A stretch of 64,000 nucleotides of DNA from Craterostigma plantagineum (lineage: Eukaryota; Streptophyta; Magnoliopsida; Lamiales; Linderniaceae): NCBI GenBank assembly GCA_027422505.1, contig JAPQWV010000017.1, positions 13,207,501-13,271,500 on the forward strand. The letters run 5' to 3'. Positions 1-10,556 of the stretch are shown here, piece after piece. How positions within the stretch are numbered: position 1 is the stretch's first letter; each line of letters begins with the position of its first letter. The position numbers were made by a program, and so were the translations under genes. The notes under the pieces are model-generated. The model was not told where the DNA came from, ran no database searches, and saw nothing but the letters and a program-made list of their open reading frames with translations.

Positions 1-2808
1 GATGCTCCATCACCGACTTGAAAGGAAATAAGTGGAAGGATAACCGGTCGCAATTGCATGACTTTATGCTAGCTCCATGCAGAATTGGCCGAGACAGTGA
101 TAGTCCATAAAGATCGTGCATGCAAGCGTGTACTGTACAACCATTCCATCCAAATCGAGTCGGGCGCCCGAGAGATCACCCTCCATAGTAGCTGGACCAA
201 AAGAGCCCTGTTGTCAGTAGCTATCGAGCGAAGACCCAATCCACCCTCAGACACAGGAAGACAGACATCCACCCACGCAACCTTGGCCGAGGAGCCACCC
301 CACAAGAACTGGCGAAACCTCGACTCCAACGCTCGAATCACACCCTTAGGCAGCAAGAACACCCCTGACCAATAGACGTGTAGCGCTTGGAGGACCGACT
401 TTATCAGCTGCACCCTTCCCGCATAAGACAAGGAATGATTAAGCCATGAGCCCAACCGCGCATCAACCCGTCGTAGTAGTGGAGCACAGTCAGCAATCGA
501 CAGCCGAGAAGCAATGAGTGGCATCCCAAATAGCGAACAGGTAGGCGTCCCTCTCGAAAACCCATCAAAGACTGTAATTGCACGTTAAGACCCTCCGCTC
601 TACGTGATAGATACATCTCGCTCTTGTCTGGATTAGGATGGAGTCCTGACATTTCCGAGAAAGACGTCAATGCGTCCTTGAGCACCCCTACAGAGACCGG
701 ATCTGCATGGCAAAATAGTAGAAGATCATCCGCAAAAACCAGCATGGGCAGTGACATAGGCTCGCAGCGCCAATGATAGCGAAACCTGGGTTCCGCCTGA
801 ATATGAGTCTCAACCAGGCCATGGAGCACTTCCATAACGAGTGTGAAGAGGTATGGCGAGATAGGATCCCCCTGCCGTATCCCTCTCTTGCCAGCAAAAA
901 ATCCCACCGATCGACCATTTAGGTTGATGGAGAATGTGGGGGTCGTCAAACAGCTCCGTATCCACTCAATAAACCTTGGGTGGAATCCCATAGCCTGAAG
1001 CGTTGCCAGTAGAAAGCTCCATTCCACTTTATCATACGCCTTTGCCAAGTCCACCTTCAGCATTGCTCGAGGCGGTCGACCCTTACTCGTATATCCAAGG
1101 CACAGTTCCTGGGCAAGAAGAATGTCACTGATGCTCCTTCCTGAAATAAATGCAGTCTGTGATGCATGAACCAGGCCACCAAGTACGGGCTTCAGCCGGT
1201 TCGCGAGAATCTTCAAGATGACCTTGTAAAGGACGTTGCAGCACGAGATTGGCCGAAAAATCAGTTGACCGGCATGGTGCGTCGCACTTAGGGATCAACG
1301 TGACAAGAGTGCTATTTAGGCCCTTTAGGAGACGGCCAGTAGTAAAAAAATCCTGTGATGCCCGGATCAAATCAGGACCCACAATTCCCCATGCAGCTTT
1401 GAAAAAAGTAGCCGTATAACCATCCGGGCATGGCGCCTTCTCATCCCCCATAGAGAAAAGCGCCCGCCTCACCTCCACCTCGTCGATTGGCCGAACCATA
1501 TTTAGAGCCACCGCTGGTGAAAGCCTGCGCTTCACGGCCCCTTGCACGTCGGCCCGAAAGACAGGTACAGAACGTGCTGACTGGCCAAGCAATCCCTGAT
1601 AAAAACCCAGCAATTCCCCCTCCACCGCGTCTGGCGTATCCAAGAGGTCCGCGATCGGGGTTTCCAGTGACACAATACGGTTGGTTGCTCGGTGCATGGC
1701 AACTTTCCTGAAGAAAAAGGAAGAACACTGATCCCCATCCTTGAGCCAAGCAAGCTTTGCCCGTTGGGACAGCGATGTATGCTCAATCTCAACAGCCCTA
1801 GCATAAAGGATCCGATAGTGACGCTCGAGATCATGGAACAGCACCTCAAGAGGGTATCGTGCAGCGAAATCCTGTGCCAGCCCCAAGAATCGCTGCGCGT
1901 CTGCAACAGTAGCAGCTAAATCCCCTTTGTTCCTACGCATCTGTGTAAATATAGTCTTGAGTAATTTCAGCCTGTGCACCAGAACGAACGTAGGAAACCC
2001 TGCCATGGGCATGTCCCAGATACGCTGTACCTGGGGCAGGAAATCCACCTCCTTGGTAAGAAAGTTCTCGAAACGAAACATCGAACCCCGTGGCCTATGC
2101 AATGCCTCCCCCAACGACAGAGGTGAATGATCCGATGTAGCAAGGAGTTTACTACGAAAGCATGCATCCAGATACCGAGCAAACCACTGCGGATTGCCAA
2201 GCACGATCCAGTTTGCGCCAGATACCCACGAGTCCCCGCTGCTGATTATACCCCGTGAAAACCTGACCCATTGAAGGAAGGGAAAGAAGGTCAGCACGTA
2301 CAAGACAGTCCTGAAAATCCAACATATCCCGCGACTGAGGGGCACCGCCATGACCCTCACCCGCATACAGGATGGTGTTGAAATCCCCCGTCACCACCCA
2401 TGCATCATCAATATGTAACGCAACGAACTGGCTCAGCTCGTCCCATAGTGGTACACGCTCCTCCCTTCGAGAGTGGCCATACACGACAGTGACAAACAGC
2501 TGCTCTTTCGTAACGAGCTCGTCCACTTTGCAGTGCACAGCTTGGCCAGATTTGCCAACAATTGTCACACTAATGATAGACGGGTCCCAGCTCACCCAAA
2601 TGCGAGTCCCAGGCCCATCAGCATAGTCAAAAAACCACGTCCAACGCGTCCTAAGCCCATCAGATATATGTGCTGCGTTTGGCTCAGCAACGTGAGTCTC
2701 AAGAAGTCCAATAAGTGTCAACCCACCCCGCCTAATCCACTCCCCTACCGCCCTCCTGTGGTCTTGTCGATTAAGACCACGCACATTCCATGAGCCGATA
2801 GGGATCAT
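1..2808 (-). pseudogene. LINE ORF2: APE endonuclease + reverse transcriptase, frameshifted, C-terminus beyond window
   Basis: ORF2 nicks target DNA and primes reverse transcription on it. The endonuclease begins with IPIGSWNVRGLNRQ and includes the GDFNTIL motif (2808-2200). The frame then shifts. The linker and RT follow, with MGDEKAPCPDGYTATFFK, LAKAYDKVEWSF, GIRQGDPISPYLF and the catalytic FADD box near 726-737. After another shift near 530 the RT thumb and start of the zf-RVT region appear (LPVSEGGLGLRS). A stop occurs at 69-71. At least three frameshifts make it non-functional. The RT catalytic motif itself is unchanged. Confidence 0.92.
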
Positions 2809-4648
2809 GAATTAACCCCCGAAAGGGCTGCGTTCGCTTTAGGGCCCATGTTAAGTGTACTCGCCGTAATAACCGCATCCTCTTGCAATTCCCCTAGCAA
2901 CGCAAAGGAGTTATGATCAGATTGCCCATCATCTCCCGTTCGCCGTGGGAGGCGCGGGCTATGCGAAGTACTCGCAACGTGGCCCCCTCGGGGAGGAGAC
3001 CCCAGCCGCGACTTAGTTGGCCCCACCACCATCACGACCTTGCCATGTGCACCCACTTGGTGCCATTCTGATTGTGGTCCCCGACTGCGCTCCTGTCGCC
3101 CACGCTCACGGCGTGGCCGTGCATGTCGCGATCTATCCCGCGGCGCTCTATCCTTCATGAGAGGTGTCTTGTTATTAGGCAATTGTTTTTGTGATTCCCG
3201 GCCCATGTTAGTGGGCTGTCTCACATGTGTCGGTTGCACCACTCGCTTGGGGCATTCTGCGTCCCCATGTGCCCATGTGTCACACGAGCCACACCTCGAC
3301 GGCCTCCATTCATATTCAACCCTAACTGGGACGATCTCAGCCGTGCTCCCAGCCTCATTCGGCTGCTCAATGTTGACCTTCTCAACAAACGGTGTTGCAA
3401 GCAATTTCATAACACACACGGGCGTAGTCTATGCGATCACCCTTTGCCGTGATCCCATCCGCAAACAACGGCCGTCCAACTCCACTAGCAACCACACTTA
3501 ACCCCGCTTGAGTCCAGAACTCACCAGGCACATTCCACAGTTTGACCCAAAGAGACACCTCTACAATATCCTTTCATTCAAGCGACATGCCCGGCCGCCA
3601 CGTCTCCAAGAATAACGGCTGTCCTTGGAAGAGCCATGGACCACCCTCCAACACGGCATTCATGGCTGCAGCTGAATCGAACCGGAACAGGAAAAACCCT
3701 TAGCTGTTGCGCGAACTTCAACCAGACCTTCCATGTTGCTCGGACAAACTGCTCAATGAATGGGAAGTACGGCTTTCGCCCCATGACGTACCAGACCAAC
3801 GTGTTTTCCCACCTGCCAAACCCTTGTCGGGCCACCTCCCACGAAGGGGCAACCACGGAAACCCCATCACCTATCGTCTTAGGCATCACATAGTCAAGCG
3901 CGAGCCTGCGCTGAAACCCTCCGACCGTTGAGTTGGGAGTCGCCGTCATGGAAACCCCAGCCGTTCGGCGCTGAACCACCTCCGAGAAGGTTGAGGCAGC
4001 CATGGGTTTAGGCTGAGCAGACGCTGTTCGCACCGATGAGAGACCCGCAGCCCCCGAGCCAGAAACCCTAATTATCCCCGTCCCAGCATTATCAGCGTTA
4101 TTCACAGCCGTCTCTGTCCTAACCCTAGAGCCGTTCATGGGCCCAGTTGGGCCTAGGGCTACCTTCAGTGAATCTGCATGAACAGCCGTCTCGACTGACG
4201 GCTGTGTCTCCACCGGACCAGCCGCAACAATCCGCGTACCACCTGCTCCGTCTTCCTCAACGATCAGATCCGCATCAAGACCCTCGTCAGCAACCTCCGC
4301 AGCTAATTCCATCCGCCGCACCACCTTTGAGCGCAGAATACCTTTAGGTGGCGGAGTTCCAGGCCTGTAAGGCCGATTTGCGCGCGGCCTGTGGCGTAAA
4401 AATCCCTGGACATCGACACCTCCAGGCCTGCTATTGGCCTGTAATCCCGTACCAGATGGAAGCGCCCCAAAAGTCGCCGGCGCCGCCATAACATGTCCCC
4501 TCTGAGAGTCATCGCCAACCGTTCTCGATCTTTCATGAATATCACCCATCAGCCCACGAAATCGATCGATGTCAAAGCATGCCCCAAATTCAGGGTAAGA
4601 CGCAGCCAACTGCTCAAGATCTGGCAGCGTCGGTGCCAACCGGCCCAC
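2805..4648 (-). pseudogene. LINE ORF1: DUF4283-like RNA-binding/gag-like protein with zinc knuckle
   Basis: ORF1 proteins of plant L1 elements bind element RNA and act as chaperones in the RNP. Here a low-complexity N-terminal part precedes a DUF4283-like core at about 3880-3440, with segments such as PYFPFIEQFVRATWKVW and LWVKLWNVPGEFW. A CCHC knuckle (CGSCDTWAHGDAEC, spacing CX2CX4HX4C) follows near 3250-3300. A frameshift near 3580 separates the core halves. No in-frame ATG precedes 4648; GTG lies there and the frame is open further upstream, so the true start is unknown. The stop codon overlaps the ORF2 start as ATGA at 2808-2805. Confidence 0.82.
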
Positions 4649-4762
4649 AGAGTCAGCGCCATCATGCCGATCGCCATCAGATTCTGTTTCTATCCTGAAA
4701 ACCCTAACCCTAGGTATTGCAGCCCCGAGAAACCCCCAAACCCGTCGTCTCCAATGGGAATC

Positions 4763-6006
4763 CCCACGTCACAACCACCGGCCGGCGTTAACCCTTGGGT
4801 GTGGCCGGAAACAGCGGTGGCCAATCAATCAAAGAGCCCGCGCCAATGAAATTTGAAAAACGCAAATGTGTGAAAATCGCACCTACTGACGGTGTTGGAG
4901 AGAAAGTCAAATCGAATTGTAGGGTAAAATCTTGATATAGTCATTTATATTTATCTTAAGTCAAAATTTTTCTCGGTGAAACTCAGAATTCGATCGAAAC
5001 TAAAATACAAATCTTTTCTCGGCGAAACTGACTATCGCCCGAAACTTGTTTCGATCGAAACTGAAAGTTTTAAAATCCTTTATAATTTTACACGGCAACA
5101 CAGATCATCGCCCGAAACTAATTCAATTCGATCGAAATTCAAAATTTTAACACCTTTGTAATTTTTACTCGGCGAAACTGAGACTCGCCCGAAACCACTC
5201 TTGATCCAAACTCATCCTATATATAGTGTTTCGCTCGAAACTCAGCCTTTCTTCATCGATTCTCCCGAATTCACTTTCAAAATTTCTCTGCAATCACACG
5301 CAACTCTCGTCACCGTCACTAACACACTCTGCTTTTCCACGATTATTACAGCTTCTCACTATTGGCAAGAAAAAACGTGTGTAATCTACTGTTTTAACTG
5401 TTATTATTCTCGTTTTCACAGGATTCGCAGATTAGGGTTTGAATGAGCTCACTCGAATCGCTTTCAAATTGCGTTTCGATTCAGCTTACATTCGCCCGAA
5501 ACTCACCCCAGATTCAATTTCGCATTACAATCGGCCGATACTGTCCTTTTAATTATTATGTGATCTAAATCGCGATTCAGTACTTTCGGTCGGCTTTTAT
5601 AATTTTACTATGATTTAAATCGTCCGATTTTTGGACATTCGGCCGAAACTATCTTTTAATTAGAACATGATTTAAATCATACTATTCTGCATTTTCGATC
5701 GAAACCGAAGTATAAAAGAACTATGATTGGAATCGCACGATTGCACACTCTTGTCCGAAACACAATAACACTGTGATTTGAATTGCAAATTGAATCTCGG
5801 CCAAACTAATTTACACTGTCGCCGACTGAATGACTCAATCTCAATTTTTCTTCCTCTCAGCGAACTTTACTCAAAATTTTATCAAAATTTCTCTAAGTCC
5901 TAACGTATTACAACATTTGACTTTGACTTGCAATTTACCTTATCTTTCAAGCATTGTAATGGTTGGTTCCTACTAATCCTTTGACTTATGTAACAGACAT
6001 ATTAAA
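4763..6006. other. AT-rich non-coding stretch with recurrent CGAAACT motif
   Basis: No convincing gene. From about 4970 to 5780 short variants of CGATCGAAACT, CGCCCGAAACT and CGGCGAAACTG recur roughly fifteen times at irregular spacing in AT-rich sequence. Short ORFs at 4976-5446 have no recognisable domain. The stretch lies directly upstream of the accessory-ORF retroelement, so it may be that element's untranslated leader or a decayed LTR. I found no copy of the 12447-12758 LTR here. Confidence 0.5.
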
Positions 6007-7317
6007 ATGGTGCGACAGATTGAGGAGATTTATGCTTCAAAGGACTGGGCACAGAGAGCACCCAACAACCTCTAACTAGACTTTGACAACATATCGTGCC
6101 CAGATCCTATCATTGTCAAAATTCTAGCAAACCACCCTCTGAAAACAGCCCTAAATATCACCGAGTGTGTCCCAGGAAGTCTATATACAACAATTCTGGT
6201 CCACTCTTCAGAACCCAACCAATAACCCAAAAACAACTCGCCTCTCCGCTAAAATCGACAACACCATTATCATCTTTACCCCGACCATTCTTCGCTCCCT
6301 ACTAAACCTACCATACTCACTACTGTATGATCCTCATCCCTCTAACGATGACCTGATCAGAGACTTCCTATTCATGGGCCACAAACCAAACGCCCAAAAC
6401 TCCATTGACCTCCCTGACTTCACGGCAAAAGACATCCCTGGACCCTGGCTGACCCTCTTTCTGATCGTCAACAAATGCCTCTTTCCGAAGCATGCTGGGT
6501 CTGACAAATGCAACCGCAACATCATGCTGATCTTCCATGGGATCGCCTTCAACAAAAATTATGATGTCGCACAACTGCTCTAGTCGGGCATCCTTGATCA
6601 TTTACGAAGGCGAGGTCTCGGATCCACGAAGCCAGTCCCTCCTTACCTACGGTGGCTCCCTGTCATCGTCCAACACTTCGTGGATCTTCGTCCCGAAATA
6701 GAGCGACGACCTAGGACCGAGGGCTATCAAACTCCGAAACTCATCAAAATACAATCAACAAAGAGCAAAATCGATCAGGAGGCCATGATCCTACCAGATT
6801 ATCTACTCCGACTCCTTGATCAAACAGACTCGGAGCTCCTAAAACACCTCCGAGCCAACAAACTCGACGATATTCCCATGGTTCAACACATCCCAGTTGA
6901 ACCTAACCCAGGGATAAGCCAACCCTCATAGCCAAAAATAGGTCTAGGAAGCTCTTCATCCCCAAAGCCAAAACAAAAGAGAAAATCCAAAGGGGATGAC
7001 AGAAGCAGTCAACAGGAACGGCGTACAAAACACAAACACGACCGTACTCCTCATTCCACTAGTCCACAAATAAGTCGGACCGGGCCAATAGGTGCAGGGG
7101 ATGACTTTGTCTTCCCCCGAGTAGACGTCGCGACATCGGGTCCAATCGCGCAAACTACCCTCCCTAGCCACTCAATCATCTCCCAACAGATGATTGTTTC
7201 CCATACACACGAGGTGCCACGTCATCCATCACCACCTCGCTCGAAGGGGGTAGATGTATCAAGCAGTCCTCAGCCTTAGACTGCACTTTCCTTGGTCACG
7301 ACTAGTCTAGTGCCCTC
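6007..7317 (+). pseudogene. Retroelement accessory ORF, 5' portion (uncharacterised plant LTR-element protein)
   Basis: A frame starts with ATG at 6007 (MVRQIEEIYASKDWAQRA) but soon stops. The main open part, 6167-6583, contains YIQQFWSTLQ, SAKIDNTIIIFTPTIL and LRSLLNLP. This pattern (FW...T followed by a short basic segment and RxxLxLP) resembles large uncharacterised proteins attached to LTR retroelements in many eudicots. A third open piece is 6680-6931. Several frameshifts separate the pieces. Function in the family is unknown. The coding region is broken at 7318 by a solo LTR and resumes after 10482. Assignment rests on pattern similarity only. Confidence 0.6.
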
Positions 7318-7844
7318 TGTGGCGCCCCCCTTCCACCACTACTTTCTTAACTAGTCTACGCGACTAATGTCCTAATAATTAAATTGATCGTGCCAAATTT
7401 CTTATAAAATTTTTCCTTTTATAAAAAGGAATCGCAGAGTTGTCTACAAAATCATAGTGGGTCCTATTTACATAAGAAAGCGTGCATGCGGGTCAAAATA
7501 AATCTATCTACTGGGCCTCCACGAGGTCGCATCCATGCACACACTTCCATCTCAAAAGCCCTCGGAAGCTTCAAAAGTTGGCCTCGCCGTGAAATTGATC
7601 ACGTACCGTGATCGCGGGGTCCTACAACACATATAACGTGGAATGAGCTTATAAAGCTCAGTAAGTGAAAACCATGCATGCAATGCACGTGACCTAAATA
7701 GCGAAGGCATTCACGCCAATGCTATCTACTTCTCACATCCTTCTTGATCTTTCATAACATATTTGGGCCCCTTCGGCTTTCAATCTTACTATGCACCATA
7801 TAGAGCTCAAACCCCTAAGGGTATAAATAAGTGACAGTACACAC

Positions 7845-8250
7845 ATTGGGAGGCTAAACCTGAGTACTTTATCTGTGCTTAACCATATGGTGCCTTTCAA
7901 TCCCAATGTGGTCCACACTGAGAGGCTAATAGTGCCTTTCAATCCCAATGCAGTCCCATTGAGAGGCTAACCCGGGCACACAGATTTCGTTTAACCGTAA
8001 GGTGCCTTTCCATCCCAATGCGGTCTGACATGTGGGCGCTTCTCACTGGTAGCTTACTACGAGGTCGCCAACACTCGAGGTTCCCTCGATGCCGCTCATT
8101 CCCTCGAGTCGCATCGTCCAGGTTGCATCTCCCGCTACGGGGTATTTACCTGCCTCTCGTGAATCAGGCAGTCGGCCTCGTGAATCGCCGTAATGAATTT
8201 CTCGTACCTCTCGTGAATCAGGTAATTCAGCCTCGTGAATCGCCGTGGTA
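7845..8250. repeat. Short tandem repeats inside the solo LTR
   Basis: Three or four copies of a unit containing GTGCCTTTCAATCCCAATG followed by GAGAGGCTAA lie at 7845-8030. About 100 bp further on, CCTCTCGTGAATCAGG followed by CTCGTGAATCGCCGT occurs twice (8152-8193 and 8207-8248). Both arrays sit in the part of the LTR that matches, by position, the repeat arrays at 54427-54680 and 59810-59990 in other gypsy LTRs. Confidence 0.75.
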
Positions 8251-8619
8251 GCATAGAAGAGCCGTGACTCATCATTGAGTCAACACAAATGCCCATATCG
8301 GCAAATATACATCGCTCACAGACGATCTTATACTCATGCATACTCTCTTTCCCTGACTTTTATACTAATCGTGCGTGCATATGCTTATGTCATGAATATG
8401 CATGTCATGTCATCATGTAAATAATTCACGTAAGATCACATAAATTCATAGAAGCACATAACACATAATTTCATGCACATACAATTATGTGTTGTAGTTG
8501 CGATTTCCACTTACCTGGTATCCTTAACTATATTGTTTGGTAAATCGCTAACCTTCAAACCTAAGTATAGAAACATATAGAATTGGGTTTGTTAGTCTAA
8601 TTACAGTTTCACGAAAGTG

Positions 8620-9370
8620 GCTTAGTTTAAAAACCCTAGTTTCGATTTCATGAGTTTCATAATTATAACTTTAGAATTCAAAGTAGTATATATATATATA
8701 TATAAAGATTTCGAGATATGTCTCAAAATTATAATACTAGAATTTCGGAATAGTATAAACAAGGTTTCGATATTGATTAAGTATAAGGATTTCCAAATGT
8801 ATTTCGACATTACATAAGGATTTCGAAATGTGCTATCGAGTTTATACACAAAATTTCGAAGTAATTCTTAAAGCTAGATCTCGACATGAATGTTGAGATA
8901 TATGTCGAGTTTAATAACGCAGTATACAGCATTTCTAAGTAAAAATCTCGAGGGGAATCTTGACATGGATTTCGACATTGAAATCATACAAGACTTTGAG
9001 ATGGATGTCGACATTATAAGCAAAATGTCGAGATGTATGTTACAATTATAAACAAGATTTCGATATGCTTCTAAAGTAAATCTCGACATCAACTCGTGAT
9101 CTAAATCTCGACATCAACTCGTGATCTTATACAAAATTTCGAGGCATCAAAGTTAGTCTTAAAGCTAGATCTCGCATTTTATCTCGAGCTATTTTCCGAA
9201 ATTATAATAAAGATTTCGAGATGTGTCTTTATATATAAGATGTCGAGATGTATGAAATTATAGACAAGATTTCGAGATTTAAACATTACACCAAGATTTC
9301 GATAGGTTAACATCAAAGACAGATTTCGAGATTAATTAAGCACTACATGATTTCAAAGTGGACCTCGAGT
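8620..9370. repeat. TTTCGAGAT-type interspersed motif cluster inside the solo LTR
   Basis: Some twenty-five short variants of ATTTCGAGAT, ATCTCGACAT and AAATTTCGAAG occur at 20-40 bp intervals on both strands in AT-rich sequence. They do not form a clean tandem array. A comparable cluster built on GTTTTCGGCAT occurs in the gypsy LTR at 53270-53900. Confidence 0.65.
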
Positions 9371-10556
9371 TCCTTCTACCCTCGTTATCGATCAAACGTT
9401 TCACTCCTATCTTCAATTTCTTAAAACTTGCTAAATTTTCCAGAAGTAATATACACCAATCTAGTTAGTATAATGCTAATATGAAAACCCTAGGATCAAT
9501 AGTTAACCTGGAAATCGAAGTTCTTAAAAATTAAAACTAGGAAAATGGTACATCCCAATTCTCGTTCTCTCTTTTCACTCCTAGGTTTTATGAAGTATTA
9601 AACCTATAATCTCGTAAACAATTCATGGGCGATGAATAAGATTCTTACTTCCCCAGATCATGATTATAAGAATTCTAGATATTACCCAGAACCTTCAAAC
9701 TCGTATATATCCTAATTATTTATAGTTCTTTGTACCTAATACTCCTAGAATACATTAGAATATAAATAAAAATGTATAGCTATATTACAAAGTCGTACCT
9801 TCTTAATCTTGCGTGAATTCAGATTGAATTCTCCTTCTTGCGCTTAAGCGTTCCGTAGTTTCTTAATGATAAGGATAACTTTGTAGTTCTTTCCTATCTC
9901 ATATTTAACGTGTTGAAATAAATAAGTGGCGTTGATGTCAATTTTAGCAATACTTATCACATTCCTAAGTAATATTCCATGATATTATATTATTATAAGC
10001 AATTCCCTCCTAGTCAACGTGTCTTTCAATTATTCAGTTTACCTATTTGTGATTGGTTGATTTGATTTTTCAAAGGTTGATTTAAGTTTATAAGTTGAAA
10101 TTGTCCGATCGATTCTAATTCTACTTATTTAATCTCGGCACAAATTATTCTTTGCATATATCGATCGATTCTAACATCTTCCAAAATCATCTAAATTTCT
10201 TCTAAGTCCTGGTAGTATCACCTAAGTCATATATCATGTAAGGTTCTTATAACATATAGCATGTAACACAAAATCACATGGACACCTATGTCATTTAAAA
10301 ATATGAGGACATGTAAACACGTACCATATATCGAGTTTGAAATAACTATGTGTCCTAAATAAGATGTTCACTAAAATGTTAGCTTCTTAATTTAATTAAC
10401 CCAACAATGTCCCTAATTAACTATCTTTCACCTTTAATTATATCGTAAATCCCGTAATTAATTTTACGGATATAACACCCTCACCATCCATAATTTTTCC
10501 ATTTTCTAGGACACTTACTCTGGTTTCTACACCTCAATATCACAGCAGCTACGGAC

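Larger units (their letters stand above)
1..4762 (-). mobile_element. L1-type plant LINE, copy 1 (3' end cut by window)
   Basis: A non-LTR retrotransposon runs on the minus strand. From high to low coordinate it shows a DUF4283-like ORF1 with a CCHC zinc knuckle, an APE-type endonuclease, a reverse transcriptase and part of the zf-RVT region, which is the standard plant L1 order. The frame shifts several times (near 3580, 2200, 1240 and 530), so the copy is dead. The 3' UTR and tail lie beyond position 1. Two more fragments of a closely related LINE occur at 26807-29058 and 29869-31023. The 5' boundary is uncertain: the ORF1 frame is open to about 4790 and the sequence turns AT-rich just beyond. 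Confidence 0.93.
7318..10477 (-). mobile_element. Ty3/gypsy-type solo LTR (3.16 kb) with 5-bp target-site duplication
   Basis: Read on the minus strand the element starts TGTTATATCCG at 10477 and ends GGCGCCACA at 7318, giving the canonical TG...CA ends. CCCTC at 7313-7317 is repeated exactly at 10478-10482, a 5-bp target-site duplication. There is no internal coding region, primer-binding site or polypurine tract, so it is a solo LTR left by LTR-LTR recombination. The 7500-7720 stretch is recognisably related to 59500-59750, which lies beside a tRNA-Met-type primer site and so supports the gypsy-LTR identity. ORFs inside it are not real genes. Confidence 0.85.

Noticed and set aside
8018..8341. 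Short ORFs in the solo LTR
   Set aside because: They overlap tandem repeats on both strands and lie within a non-coding LTR.
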